Part shown: positions 32,729-43,001 of the stretch, piece after piece
Position numbering within the stretch: position 1 is the stretch's first letter
Layout of the letters: each line of letters begins with the position of its first letter
DNA from: an uncultured Bacteroidota bacterium
Lineage (GTDB): Bacteria; Bacteroidota; Bacteroidia; Chitinophagales; Chitinophagaceae
Direction of reading: 5' to 3'
Assembly (NCBI GenBank): GCA_903835005.1
Contig: CAILLK010000030.1
Span: forward strand, 1-50,528
Length of the DNA: 50,528 nucleotides
The notes under the pieces: generated by a model
What the model was told of the DNA's origin: nothing
The model's database searches: none
Seen by the model: the letters and a program-made list of their open reading frames with translations, nothing else
Position numbers and translations under genes: made by a program

Positions 32729-35700
32729 ATGAAAAAAATTTATTTACTTCTATTTTTATCCTGTCTTTGTGCAAGTGTGTATGCACAAACTGCTGCATCT
32801 TATAATTTCTCAGCCTTTACAGGTACCTACACATCCATCTCTGGAACAGGGACTGCAATATCGGGTGGCATGAGTACTTGTGATGACTGCACTACTACCA
32901 GTATTCCAATCGGGTTTACTTTTAGTTATTGCGGAACAAATTATACTCAGTTATCTGCATGCTCCAATGGTTTCCTGTCATTGGATAATTCAACAGGTGC
33001 AAACTTTGATGTTGGTACTTCCTATATGGCAAGCGGAGGTATAGGATTGCTCATGCCTTTCTGGTGTGATTTATATTCTAATCCCGGCGGATATGGCTGT
33101 ACAGGAACGGCGTATGCTTATTACCAGACAGCCGGAACAGCCCCTAACAGGACCTTTACTTTTGAATGGAAAAATTTCAGGGCCTATGGAGGCGGAAGCG
33201 CCTGTGTATGCTGTGAGGGAAATTTCCAGGTAATACTCTATGAATCTACCAATGTAATTGATTTTGTTTATGGCACATCAACACTATCCGGAATGGGTTA
33301 TTCCGGACTTGCAATTGGTATTGCCAACAGTACAACAGATTACCAGACATTGAATAACAATTCTACATCACCCACTCCATCTTCAACTACATTTTATTAC
33401 TCCAGTTCGCCTACCTATTCCACAGAACCAGCCAACAATCAGGTTTACCGTTGGTCTAACCAATGTATGGGCACCCCATCACCCGGATCTGCCCTCGCCA
33501 CTGTAAGCGGTGGTTGCGCTGCTTATACATCTATACTTTCGCTCAGCGGAGGGCCCTTTGGTACTGGAATGACCTATCAGTGGCAATCATCACCGGATAA
33601 TATTACCTGGACAAACATACCCGGCGCCACCGGACTGACTTATACAGCTACCGTTACCGGTACAATTTATTACCGTTGTGTACTTACCTGTTTTTATTCC
33701 GGGCTTAGCGCAAACAGTACCAGTGTAGAATTGATTTTAAGCTCACCCCCGTCAGCCATTTCCGGGCCCACAACGGTTTGTGTAGGATCTACCTCAACAT
33801 ATACTGACCCAACTCCGGGCGGCCACTGGACCAGCAGCATCACTTCTGTAGCCACAATCGGATCTTCGACAGGTATTCTTAATGCCGTCTCGGCGGGGAC
33901 AACAGTCGTCAGTTATATAATGCCGGCGGGCTGTTACTCCACTGTAACGGTCAACGTTGTCACGTCCCCTTTGCCGATTGCCGGCTCATCAACCATTTGT
34001 GCAGGAACAACATCCGGATACAGTGATGGTATAGGGGGAGGAACCTGGAGCAGCAGCAATATTCCAGTTGCCACAATCGGATCATCTTCCGGCCTGGCCA
34101 GCGGTTTGACTCCCGGAGTTGTGATTTTTACTTATTCTCTGGGAACCTGCTCCACCACCAAAACCGTTACTGTAAATACATCGCCAGCTGCAATATCCGG
34201 ACTGCATAGTATATGCGTTGGATCCAGCACATTACTTACTGACCCAACTGCGGGCGGCTCGTGGTCGTCTTCATCCGGTGCCATAGCTACCATAACCTCT
34301 TCAGGGGTTGTAACAGGCATTACAGCGGGAGTAGTGACTATATCTTATACGCTTGGAGATCTTTGTTATTCCACCTATTCATTTACAGTAAACGCCCTTC
34401 CTCCTGGTATTTCAGGACTCAGCAATATTTGTGCCGGAACAACGACCTTGCTTTTTGACGGCACACCGGGAGGCACATGGTTATCGAGCAATCCATCTAT
34501 AGCAACAATAGGCGCTACAACAGGATTTGTAACAGGAATTGCCACCGGGAGTGTTACTTTCACTTATACACTTGCTACGGGTTGCTTTACTACATTTCCA
34601 TTTACGGTTGATCCGGTACCTTCTGCAATCTATGGCCCGCTTACGGTTTGTGTAGGCTCAACAAATGTACTTATTGATACCACAGCAGGCGGTATCTGGA
34701 GCGCTACCGCACCTTATGCCACCATCGATCCGGGTACAGGACTTGACAGTGGAGTTGTAGCGGGAACGGTGATAATATCTTATACACTGGGATCCGGTTG
34801 CGCAGCTACAGCAACAGTTACAGTAAATCCAATACCAGGCCCGATAACAGGTATCAGCCCTTTATGCATTGGAACTGATACTTTATATTTCGATCCGGGT
34901 GGCGGCGGTACCGGACACTGGCAAAGCAGTGCAACCACTGTTGCAACTGTAGGATCTGCTACCGGAATGGTTGATGGAATTGGCGCAGGTGCAGCAACAA
35001 TTTCGTATGTTTGGCCCACCGGTTGTGCGGCTACCTATATTGTGACAATTGATTCACTGCCTTCAGCCATAACCGGCCCTTCAAATGTCTGTGTTGGTAT
35101 TTCAGTTACAGAATCAGATGCCTATACCGGGGGTACCTGGAGCAGTTCAGTACCCACTGTAGCAACAATTTCAGGTACAGGTACTGTGCTGGGTATATCG
35201 CCCGGAACTACGGTTATTTCTTATACCGGCGGCGGCGGATGCGCTGCAACCAGAACCTTTACTGTTAACTCATCGCCTGGCCCGGTAAGCGGATATAACC
35301 ATGTATGCAGCGGGGCAAATGATACCCTGACAGATGGTGGCGGCGGTACCTGGACCAGCAACCATACTGGCATTGCTACAATAGGGTTCAGCAATGGCAT
35401 TGCATCAGGTGTTGCTCCCGGCGTTGATACTATTACTTACTCTGTAGGTGCAGGTTGCATTACCACGTTTATACTTACTGTGAATCCATTGCCTGCAGCA
35501 ATAAGCGGCCTCAGCAAAGTATGTACCGGGCAGTGCATAACACTGACAGATTTAGGTGGTGGAACATGGAGCACATCGGGAGCATTGGCAACTGTTGGCG
35601 CTACTACCGGCACAGTTTGCGGCGTATCCGCGGGTGTGGCTACGATCACGTATACTTTATCTTCACTTTGTTCGGCTACCAAACAGATCACTGTTAATCC

Positions 35701-38700
35701 GTTGCCTTCATTGTTTACCGTAACCGGCGGAGGTTCGTATTGTACCGGGGGAACAGGTGTCCACGTAGGATTAAGCGGATCGGCTTCAGGGGTTCTTTAC
35801 CAGTTATATGTTGGCGGGGTAATTGTCGGGCTGCCTGTTCCAGGTACCGGCCTGCCGCTTGATTTTGGTATTCAGACTACAGGAGGAATTTATACTGTCA
35901 TTGCTACTAATGCATCCACCGGCTGTGTAAAATTAATGACAGGTACTGTTACCGTTACAATTAGTCCGCTCCCGCCAGCCTGTAACGTTACAGGAGGCGG
36001 GACAATCTGTGCAGGATCTTCAGGCCTTCATGTCGGACTGACCTGCTCATCTGTGGGTGTCAGTTATCAGTTGATGCTGGGCGGTGCCGGAGTTGGTACA
36101 ACAATCAGCGGCACCGGAGCGCCACTTGATTTCGGATTGCAAACTTCAGCGGGTACTTATACAGTGGTAGGAACTTATGCCGCTACCGGCTGTACCCGCA
36201 TAATGACCGGAAGCGCTGTACTGAATGTGAATCCGTTGCCGGCACTTATAGCCGGGCCGACCGCATTGTGCCCGGGTACAACTATTTTATTGACTGATGC
36301 TACACCGGGCGGTACCTGGACAAGTACCAACCTGCCTATTGCGACTATAGGAGCAACTACGGGTATCGTAACCGGATTAACAACAGGAACAACAACGATT
36401 CTCTATACATTAACAGCTACGGGTTGCCAGACAGCTATCATAGTTACTGTGAGCCCTGCTCCCGGACCAATCATTGGCCCGGCTACCCTGTGTGTAGGTA
36501 TACCAATAACATTGACTGATATTGTATCAGGAGGCAGCTGGACGAGCAGTTCACCTTCAAACGCTACCATAGGCGCATTTACAGGTGTTGTGACTCCATT
36601 AGTACCCGGGCCAACTACGATAACCTATTCATTGGGTGGTACCAGCTGCACCGTAACAAAATCTGTAACCGTGAATCCCGGGCCTGCCGCAATAACCGGA
36701 CCAACGAATGTTTGTGCAGGCAGTACAATTGCGCTGGGTGATATTACTCCAGGTGGCACCTGGACAAACAGTACTCCTTCTGTTGGCGCTATTTCAACAA
36801 CAGGAGTTGTAACCGGGATTGCTGCAGGCACCACTACAATTTCTTACGCAGTAGGTGCAGGATGCCCTTCTATATTGCCAGTTACCGTTAATCCTTTGCC
36901 AGCAGCAATAGGCGGGCCATCATTGGTATGTGCGGGCTCTGAAATAACTGAAACCGACGCTTCGGCAGGCGGCACATGGAGTATTGCTCCGTTAGCTACT
37001 GCTACAGTGGTGGCCACCTCAGGTCTTTTAACCGGTATAATATCCGGAAGTGCAACTGTTACCTATACACTGCCCACAACCTGTTTGATCACTCGTTCGG
37101 TAACTGTAAATCCATTGCCTGCAATAATTGGCGGTTCTGCTGTAGTATGTGTGGGTCTTACAACCACATTGACCGACGGAACACCAGGCGGGACATGGAC
37201 TCATACATCCCCATTGATTGGCGCGGTAAGCTCTTCAGGTTTATACACAGGTATATCCAATGGTACAGATACGGTTACCTATACTATAAGTACCGGTTGT
37301 AAAATATCAGTAGTTGTGACGGTAAACTCTGTTCCAACAGCAATTGTTGGTGCTGGCAGTATATGTGTGGGTACTACACTTACATTAACTGATCCTATAC
37401 CGGGTGGTACCTGGAGCAGTGCAGCGCCTTCTGTAGCAACAGTAGCTGCCATATCAGGCGTGGTAACCGGCGTAGCTCCCGGTGTGGCCAGTATAGCGTA
37501 TGCATCGGGCGGATGCGGTACAAGTGTTACTGTAACCGTGATAGCGGCTCCGGTGGCAATGACTGGCTTATCCAGTGTTTGTGTGGGCAACACCATAACC
37601 AAAACAGATGCATCGCCCGGTGGTACCTGGATCAGTGGGGCGCCATTGCTGGCGTCTGTGTCCTCCTCAGGCGTGGTAACAGGTCTTTCTTCCGGAACAG
37701 TGATCATCTCTTACGCGCTGAGTACGGGCTGTGCTGTCATAGCGCCGGTTGTTGTTAACCCGATATCCGGTATTTTGGGTACATCGGTAGTATGTGTGGG
37801 ACAAACAACTCTATTAACAGACTCAACACTTGGCGGCACATGGACCAGCAGCGCATCAGGAATAGCTTCTGTAAGCGCAGCAGGAATAGTAACCGGAATT
37901 GCAGCCGGGCCAGCAACGATTACCTACATGCTGCCTACAGGTTGTTTTGCTACACTGGCCATTACGGTAAACCCGGTTCCGGCACCCGTTACCGGGCCAC
38001 CTCAGGTATGTGTTGGTTCAGTAATTACGCTCACTGATCCTTCTTCAGGGCCCGGGGCATACTGGAGCAGCAGTGCGTCCTCAATTGCATCAGTTGACCT
38101 TTCTGGCAATGTTACAGGAAATACTACAGGATCTGCAATTATCAGCTACAGCTACAGCACAGGCTGCTCGGCAACGCATATTGTTTCTGTAAACCCTGTT
38201 CCTCCGGCGCCAACAGCTATCGGCGGCGGTCCTCTGGTGGTATGTATCAGCCAGACTTTACCGCTTACAGACAGTATTACGGGCGGCAGCTGGTCCACCA
38301 CTGCAACAGATATTAGTCTGAGTACATCAGGCATAGTAACAGGTTTATCTGCCGGAACAGCAACAATTACCTATGTATTACCAACAGGATGCGCGGCTGC
38401 TGCAACAGTAACTGTAAATGCTGCATTGTCATCAATTACGGGGACACCCAAAGTATGTGTTTACCAGGTAACTACATTAACTGCACCAATGCCAGGCGGC
38501 ACATGGAGCAGTTCAGCAGCCGGGATAGCATCGGTTGATGTGTCCGGTAACGTCTCGGGTATTAGTGCAGGTATTGCCACAATTACCTATTCCATCGGAT
38601 CAGGTTGTTATAACACGATGATAGTAACTGTATATCCGGTTCCTGCCGGTATTACCGGCAGCCCGATGGTTTGCCAGGGGCAAAGTATATTGCTTGCAGA

Positions 38701-41083
38701 TATAACACCCGGTGGCGCCTGGAGCAGCAGTGTGCCGGCAACTGCATCAGTAATTGCTACCACAGGATGGGTTCACGGAGTAGCCGCTGGTTCTGCAACT
38801 ATATCTTATACCCTGGCCATAACCGGGTGTTATGCCACCTATACCGAGGTTGTCAACCCTTCACCTTCAGTCATTACCGGTTCATTACAGGTATGTGTGG
38901 GCTATACCACATCATTGAGCGATGCCACACCAGGTGGTATATGGAGCAGTGCCAACACAAGTATTGCCATTGCAGACCCTACCGGAACTGTATCGGGCAT
39001 ATCTTCAGGCATCACTACTATAAGTTATACCAGTTCGTTCGGATGCGCGGCTACTGCTGAAGTTACAGTGGCTATACCACCTGTAGCCATCAGCGGCAGC
39101 GACAATGTGTGCCAGGGCTATGCTACCACCTTTACAGATGGCGTAACTGGCGGCACATGGACCAGCAGTAATCCCTCAATAGCATCAGCAGGCTTAACTT
39201 CAGGTATCATATCAGGCGTAAATCCTGGAATTGCGACCATAACCTATTCGGTAGGAGCCGGATGCTCAATTCCGAAAAACATTACCGTTAACCCTACGCC
39301 AGTGCCGATATCCGGACCATCAGCAGTTTGTGCCACACAAAGCATAACGCTATCTGATGGTACAGGAGGCGGAACCTGGAGCAGTGTGACGCCGGCTATT
39401 GCTACAATTGGCGCAACAACAGGAATTCTGACAGGCGTATCGGCAGGAGTGGTAACTATCAGTTACAGCATTGGCTGTGCAGCTACGGTAACTATTACTG
39501 TCAATCCGATGCCATCTGTGATAACAGGTAATCTCAATGTGTGCCTGGGCGGAACCAGTGCTTTGTATGATTCAGTGGCCTCGGGCACATGGACCAGTAC
39601 AAATACGGCGGTAGCCACGGTGGGGGCCTCTTCCGGTCTTGTAAGCGGATTGACTCTGGGAACAAGCACTATTATTTATGCTTTGCCTGCAGGCTGCCTG
39701 CAGAGTACTCTTGTGCATGTGTACCCGCTTCCGTTAATATATACAGTTACCGGCGGAGGTAATTACTGCGCCGGAGGCACAGGTGTCCATGTTGACCTTT
39801 CGGGTTCAAATGTGGGTATTAATTACCTTCTATACAGGGGTGCAACCGCAACCGGTACCTTCGCAGGGACTGGCTCTCCGCTCGATTTCGGGTTGCAGAC
39901 GGTAACGGGCGTTTATACAGTTATTGCCACCAGCACTGCTACTACATGCGGCGTAAGTATGGCTGGCAGTGCTACCATAGATACCTTACCTACTGTTACA
40001 CCATCATTAACACTACTATCCACGCCTAATGATACGGTATGTAATGGTACCACAGTGAGCCTGACACCATTGCCGGTAAATGGCGGTCCTTCACCATTCT
40101 ACCAATGGCAGGTAAACGGTGTGAATGTAGCCACCACTGCTACCTATTCTTATATTCCGGCTGATGGCGACCTGGTGGAAGCAACCATGACCAGCAATGC
40201 AATATGCCCGCTGCCTGCTACTGCCAACGGAATAGTGAAGATGACCGTATTACCTTATGAGCATCCATCGGTTAGCCTGTCGGCAAACCCGGGTGATACT
40301 ACATGCCAGGGTACTGTGGTAACGGTAACTGCAGTTCCGGCATACGGAGGTCAGTCGCCGGCGTATACCTGGATGAGGAACGGAGTGTACAGCGGGCCAG
40401 GTGGTGCTTATGCATTCGTTCCGGTGAATAACGACCAGGTGTTCTGTGTTCTGTTCAGTGATTATTTGTGTAAACTGGAAAGCGCCGATACCAGCGCTGT
40501 AATGGTGATGAAAATTGATACACCGCTGGTACCTGAGGTAACTATCAGCGCCAGTCCCGGAACAATGATCACTATGGGCCAGACATTAACCCTTACCGCA
40601 TCGGTAGTGAATGGTGGTGTGTCGCCATCTTACCAATGGGTTAAGAATGGATTGCCGATTGCGGGTGCTACCAACTCGGTTTATTCCAGCGACAGCTTCA
40701 GCTATCCTATGGAAGATTCTGTAGCTTGCCAGGTAACCAGCCATGGCCTTTGCCCTGCAACCGGGTACAAATGGGTATACGTTCAGGTGGCCAGAGTAGG
40801 AGTTAATACTATTGCCGGCGGATCGGATATCAGTATCATACCCAACCCGAATCAGGGCGACTTTACGATTAAAGGAAACCTTGGAACTGCAATTTATCAG
40901 GAAGTGAGCCTGGAAATTACGGATGTTCTGGGACAGGTGGTATATAAAGGCAATATTACAGCCAGAAGCGGCAGGTTGGACAACCATATTCAGCTTGGCA
41001 AAAAGCTCGCCAATGGCATGTATCTGCTTACACTTCATTCAAATGAAGCCAGCCAGGTATTTCATATGATTATTGAGCAGTAA
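32729..41083 (+). CDS. Giant secreted Ig-like repeat protein with T9SS sorting tail (2784 aa)
   Basis: The larger paralogue of the preceding gene. It has a clean signal peptide (MKKIYLLLFLSCLCASVYAQ) and a distinct N-terminal domain (about 20-245) rich in Gly/Ser/Tyr with cysteine pairs (CDDC, CVCC). One Ig-like domain follows, with QWQSSPDNITWTNIPGAT, then about 25 Ig-like 2 modules of roughly 70 residues with the GGTWSSS core and the VCVG/GC cysteine pair. Three GGGxYC-type modules, three Ig/PKD-like domains and a type A sorting domain come last (about 2700-2784: IIPNPNQGDF ... GMYLLTL). The C-terminal 450 residues or so align closely with the first giant, so the pair arose by duplication with later change in module number. 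The gene is closed by a strong terminator. Confidence 0.92.
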   Translation: MKKIYLLLFLSCLCASVYAQTAASYNFSAFTGTYTSISGTGTAISGGMSTCDDCTTTSIPIGFTFSYCGTNYTQLSACSNGFLSLDNSTGANFDVGTSYMASGGIGLLMPFWCDLYSNPGGYGCTGTAYAYYQTAGTAPNRTFTFEWKNFRAYGGGSACVCCEGNFQVILYESTNVIDFVYGTSTLSGMGYSGLAIGIANSTTDYQTLNNNSTSPTPSSTTFYYSSSPTYSTEPANNQVYRWSNQCMGTPSPGSALATVSGGCAAYTSILSLSGGPFGTGMTYQWQSSPDNITWTNIPGATGLTYTATVTGTIYYRCVLTCFYSGLSANSTSVELILSSPPSAISGPTTVCVGSTSTYTDPTPGGHWTSSITSVATIGSSTGILNAVSAGTTVVSYIMPAGCYSTVTVNVVTSPLPIAGSSTICAGTTSGYSDGIGGGTWSSSNIPVATIGSSSGLASGLTPGVVIFTYSLGTCSTTKTVTVNTSPAAISGLHSICVGSSTLLTDPTAGGSWSSSSGAIATITSSGVVTGITAGVVTISYTLGDLCYSTYSFTVNALPPGISGLSNICAGTTTLLFDGTPGGTWLSSNPSIATIGATTGFVTGIATGSVTFTYTLATGCFTTFPFTVDPVPSAIYGPLTVCVGSTNVLIDTTAGGIWSATAPYATIDPGTGLDSGVVAGTVIISYTLGSGCAATATVTVNPIPGPITGISPLCIGTDTLYFDPGGGGTGHWQSSATTVATVGSATGMVDGIGAGAATISYVWPTGCAATYIVTIDSLPSAITGPSNVCVGISVTESDAYTGGTWSSSVPTVATISGTGTVLGISPGTTVISYTGGGGCAATRTFTVNSSPGPVSGYNHVCSGANDTLTDGGGGTWTSNHTGIATIGFSNGIASGVAPGVDTITYSVGAGCITTFILTVNPLPAAISGLSKVCTGQCITLTDLGGGTWSTSGALATVGATTGTVCGVSAGVATITYTLSSLCSATKQITVNPLPSLFTVTGGGSYCTGGTGVHVGLSGSASGVLYQLYVGGVIVGLPVPGTGLPLDFGIQTTGGIYTVIATNASTGCVKLMTGTVTVTISPLPPACNVTGGGTICAGSSGLHVGLTCSSVGVSYQLMLGGAGVGTTISGTGAPLDFGLQTSAGTYTVVGTYAATGCTRIMTGSAVLNVNPLPALIAGPTALCPGTTILLTDATPGGTWTSTNLPIATIGATTGIVTGLTTGTTTILYTLTATGCQTAIIVTVSPAPGPIIGPATLCVGIPITLTDIVSGGSWTSSSPSNATIGAFTGVVTPLVPGPTTITYSLGGTSCTVTKSVTVNPGPAAITGPTNVCAGSTIALGDITPGGTWTNSTPSVGAISTTGVVTGIAAGTTTISYAVGAGCPSILPVTVNPLPAAIGGPSLVCAGSEITETDASAGGTWSIAPLATATVVATSGLLTGIISGSATVTYTLPTTCLITRSVTVNPLPAIIGGSAVVCVGLTTTLTDGTPGGTWTHTSPLIGAVSSSGLYTGISNGTDTVTYTISTGCKISVVVTVNSVPTAIVGAGSICVGTTLTLTDPIPGGTWSSAAPSVATVAAISGVVTGVAPGVASIAYASGGCGTSVTVTVIAAPVAMTGLSSVCVGNTITKTDASPGGTWISGAPLLASVSSSGVVTGLSSGTVIISYALSTGCAVIAPVVVNPISGILGTSVVCVGQTTLLTDSTLGGTWTSSASGIASVSAAGIVTGIAAGPATITYMLPTGCFATLAITVNPVPAPVTGPPQVCVGSVITLTDPSSGPGAYWSSSASSIASVDLSGNVTGNTTGSAIISYSYSTGCSATHIVSVNPVPPAPTAIGGGPLVVCISQTLPLTDSITGGSWSTTATDISLSTSGIVTGLSAGTATITYVLPTGCAAAATVTVNAALSSITGTPKVCVYQVTTLTAPMPGGTWSSSAAGIASVDVSGNVSGISAGIATITYSIGSGCYNTMIVTVYPVPAGITGSPMVCQGQSILLADITPGGAWSSSVPATASVIATTGWVHGVAAGSATISYTLAITGCYATYTEVVNPSPSVITGSLQVCVGYTTSLSDATPGGIWSSANTSIAIADPTGTVSGISSGITTISYTSSFGCAATAEVTVAIPPVAISGSDNVCQGYATTFTDGVTGGTWTSSNPSIASAGLTSGIISGVNPGIATITYSVGAGCSIPKNITVNPTPVPISGPSAVCATQSITLSDGTGGGTWSSVTPAIATIGATTGILTGVSAGVVTISYSIGCAATVTITVNPMPSVITGNLNVCLGGTSALYDSVASGTWTSTNTAVATVGASSGLVSGLTLGTSTIIYALPAGCLQSTLVHVYPLPLIYTVTGGGNYCAGGTGVHVDLSGSNVGINYLLYRGATATGTFAGTGSPLDFGLQTVTGVYTVIATSTATTCGVSMAGSATIDTLPTVTPSLTLLSTPNDTVCNGTTVSLTPLPVNGGPSPFYQWQVNGVNVATTATYSYIPADGDLVEATMTSNAICPLPATANGIVKMTVLPYEHPSVSLSANPGDTTCQGTVVTVTAVPAYGGQSPAYTWMRNGVYSGPGGAYAFVPVNNDQVFCVLFSDYLCKLESADTSAVMVMKIDTPLVPEVTISASPGTMITMGQTLTLTASVVNGGVSPSYQWVKNGLPIAGATNSVYSSDSFSYPMEDSVACQVTSHGLCPATGYKWVYVQVARVGVNTIAGGSDISIIPNPNQGDFTIKGNLGTAIYQEVSLEITDVLGQVVYKGNITARSGRLDNHIQLGKKLANGMYLLTLHSNEASQVFHMIIEQ

Positions 41084-41123
41084 AAAAGAATTACCGGTTT
41101 GAAGATCACCAGACTAATTTATT

Positions 41124-41172
41124 GCCCGGCATCATTTCTGTTATTCATACAGAAATTGATGCCGGGCTTTTT
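41124..41172 (+). terminator. Strong rho-independent terminator after the second giant gene
   Basis: GCCCGGCATCA (41124-41134) pairs perfectly with TGATGCCGGGC (41157-41167). A further TTTCTG/CAGAAA extends the stem after a single bulged T, and TTTTT follows at 41168-41172. It ends about 90 bases after the stop of the giant gene. Confidence 0.9.
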
Positions 41173-42118
41173 GTACCTGACAAGGACCGAAAATCGCTGT
41201 CTGAGTTATAGGCCATACTTTATACTAAGAAGCTGTTTATTTTCTGCAATCTGCCTGCTGCAGCCAGTAATTTCATTTGCACAGGTAAATAACATTACAC
41301 TGACAGGAACCCTCGATGTGGGCACAGGAGAATCTTTTCCTTACAAACTGGTACTTACAGAATCAGATGGCAGGATAAGCGGGTATTCTATTACTTACAA
41401 AGAGCCCAATGATACCAAAGCAAATGTAACGGGTATACTGGACAGGAAAAGGGGGCTTTTGAATTTCAGGGAAACAGGTATTGTGTATTCGGGCGGTTTT
41501 CATACAAGGGCTTATATGTGCCTTATAGACGCCAGCCTAGGATATGTGCAGGGTGGCAAAGGAAATGTGCTCAGCGGGCCTATTACCAGTAAGGAAGCTG
41601 ATAAAACTCTGTGTACTGGCGGCATGATAACATTTGGTAATGATGCCGAAATACAGAACCTGCTGAGTTATCATGATTCCTATGACACAGTGATTACCAT
41701 GAAGAAAAAAACAAAAAACCAGATTCTTGTGAAGGAAGAGGTAAAGCCTGTATTAAAAGAAAAAACTGCTGACCAGATAACGATAACAAAGGGAGTGAAT
41801 AAAACGTATGAATGGCACAGTGATTCGGTAATAATAGATGTTTGGGATGGCGGAACAGAGGATGGCGACAGGATTACGCTGCTCTTTAACAACAAAACAT
41901 ACCTTGCCGGACAGATACTGATGAAGAAGAAGAATCAACTGCGCCTGCAGCTTTCAACCGATAAAATAAACACCATTACATTGATTGCTGACAATGAAGG
42001 CACTGAACCACCAAATACAGCAAGCATTATGCTTACAGACGGGAAAATCAGCTACAGTATACTGGCTTATAATAAAAAAGGAGACCAGGCGGTTATAAGC
42101 CTGAAAAGAGTTCATTGA
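41159..42118 (+). CDS. Secreted protein of unknown function
   Basis: About 319 aa with the chosen start. An N-terminal hydrophobic segment ending LLQPVISFAQ is a signal peptide. Region about 45-160 is strand-rich (LTGTLDVGTGESFPYKL...GRISGYSITY), followed by a Lys-rich spacer and a C-terminal beta domain (about 215-319: VWDGGTEDGDRITLLFN, NTITLIADNEGTEPPNTASI). The last is a motif set I have seen in other Bacteroidota exported proteins. The start is uncertain: the frame is open to a TTG at 41099, and the only ATG before the signal peptide (41159) lies inside the terminator stem, so the true start may be a non-ATG codon after 41172. No T9SS tail is visible. The gene is convergent with the next small gene. 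Confidence 0.7.
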   Translation: MPGFLYLTRTENRCLSYRPYFILRSCLFSAICLLQPVISFAQVNNITLTGTLDVGTGESFPYKLVLTESDGRISGYSITYKEPNDTKANVTGILDRKRGLLNFRETGIVYSGGFHTRAYMCLIDASLGYVQGGKGNVLSGPITSKEADKTLCTGGMITFGNDAEIQNLLSYHDSYDTVITMKKKTKNQILVKEEVKPVLKEKTADQITITKGVNKTYEWHSDSVIIDVWDGGTEDGDRITLLFNNKTYLAGQILMKKKNQLRLQLSTDKINTITLIADNEGTEPPNTASIMLTDGKISYSILAYNKKGDQAVISLKRVH

Positions 42119-42128
42119 GCGATTGATT

Positions 42129-42368
42129 TCACCGCCTCTTATGCTTCTCAATAACATCGCTAACCTCGAGCACAAGTTCATAAGGCACTGTAATTCCTTC
42201 TTCATTGATAATGTCGTAGCGCCCCAGAGCTGACCAGGACATATAAAAACGGGGGTATCCCTTAATGTTAACTTCATAGTGCATGCCATCGGGATGCAAC
42301 TGCGGTACTATCACTGCCAGCAGTGGTTTCTTATTGAAAATCACCTGTTTTGAAAAACTGTTTGCCAC
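42129..42368 (-). CDS. Small protein of unknown function
   Basis: A 79-aa soluble protein, strand-rich with an aromatic centre (YEVNIKGYPRFYMSWSALGRYDII) and a basic end (EKHKRR). I do not recognise a family. The longest frame starts with GTG at 42368, which would be almost leaderless, since TACCTTTG (a TAnnTTTG promoter on this strand) ends only five bases upstream; the GTG at 42344 (71 aa) is an alternative with a normal leader. It is convergent with the secreted protein gene and divergent from the XRE regulator gene. Confidence 0.6.
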   Translation of the reverse strand: MANSFSKQVIFNKKPLLAVIVPQLHPDGMHYEVNIKGYPRFYMSWSALGRYDIINEEGITVPYELVLEVSDVIEKHKRR

Positions 42369-42372
42369 GGTT

Positions 42373-42380
42373 CAAAGGTA
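42373..42380 (-). promoter_or_regulatory. Bacteroidota -7 promoter element
   Basis: Reads TACCTTTG on the reverse strand (TAnnTTTG). It drives the 79-aa gene and puts its transcription start near the GTG at 42368. Confidence 0.5.
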
Positions 42381-42551
42381 ATAGTAACACGCAAATGATG
42401 AGTGTTGTTATTTTAGTAAAATGAAAATTTGTTTTTTTACCAAACGTTTTTGTGTTTATACCCGTCTTATTATACAGGAAGGCAGAATAATAATCAGAAG
42501 TTTAATAAAACAAAAGGCAAATTATCTGAAACATACTAAAAACACCCAACA

Positions 42552-42872
42552 ATGAACATAGGTTTAGCTATCAAGTCGATCAGGAAGAAATTATCTATCA
42601 CTCAGTATGAACTGGCAGAAAAATGTGACCTTTCCCAAACCTCATTATCCCAGATTGAAACTGGTGTGAAAAGGCCTAGCCAGCGGACAATTACAAAGGT
42701 TTGTATGGTATTAGATATACCAGAGTCTATTATATATATTGTGGCAATGCAGGAGGCCGATGTGCCCCCAAGCAAGAAAGGCGTTTATGAGCTGGTATAT
42801 CCATCCATTAAAAGCCTTGCACTTCAGATGGTTAGCTCAGAGCACCTGTGCCTGGTTGGCGAGGTAGCATAA
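42552..42872 (+). CDS. XRE-family helix-turn-helix regulator
   Basis: A 106-aa DNA-binding protein. The HTH_3 domain occupies residues 5-60: IKSIRKKLSITQYELAEKCD (helices 1-2), LSQTSLSQIETGVKRPSQRT (recognition helix) and ITKVCMVLDIPESII. The tail of about 45 residues has no recognised effector domain. It stands alone, with a strong terminator behind it, divergent from the 79-aa gene. Its target is not visible. Being next to the triplet of secreted paralogues, it might regulate them, but this is a guess from position. Confidence 0.85.
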   Translation: MNIGLAIKSIRKKLSITQYELAEKCDLSQTSLSQIETGVKRPSQRTITKVCMVLDIPESIIYIVAMQEADVPPSKKGVYELVYPSIKSLALQMVSSEHLCLVGEVA

Positions 42873-42900
42873 ATAATTATTGATATTTCCCCATAAATCT

Positions 42901-42926
42901 GCCTGCGGTAAGCCGCAGGCTTTTTT
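42901..42926 (+). terminator. Terminator after the XRE gene
   Basis: GCCTGCGG (42901-42908) pairs perfectly with CCGCAGGC (42913-42920) around TAAG, followed by six T. It isolates the regulator gene from the secreted triplet downstream. Confidence 0.92.
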
Positions 42927-43001
42927 ATTTTTCTAAACCATCTTAAAATGTCGGGGGAATGTGTATTTTGTTGTAAGATTATAAACTGTATAAAAAGGTA
43001 A

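Noticed and set aside
25944..41083. CRISPR array or satellite DNA suggested by the regular repeats
   Set aside because: The repeats are coding, diverged in sequence, about 215 bp in period and keep one frame; there are no spacers.
42901..42926. Attenuator or riboswitch in front of the secreted triplet
   Set aside because: The hairpin with six T is a simple terminator right behind the XRE gene and lies upstream of any likely promoter for 43002.
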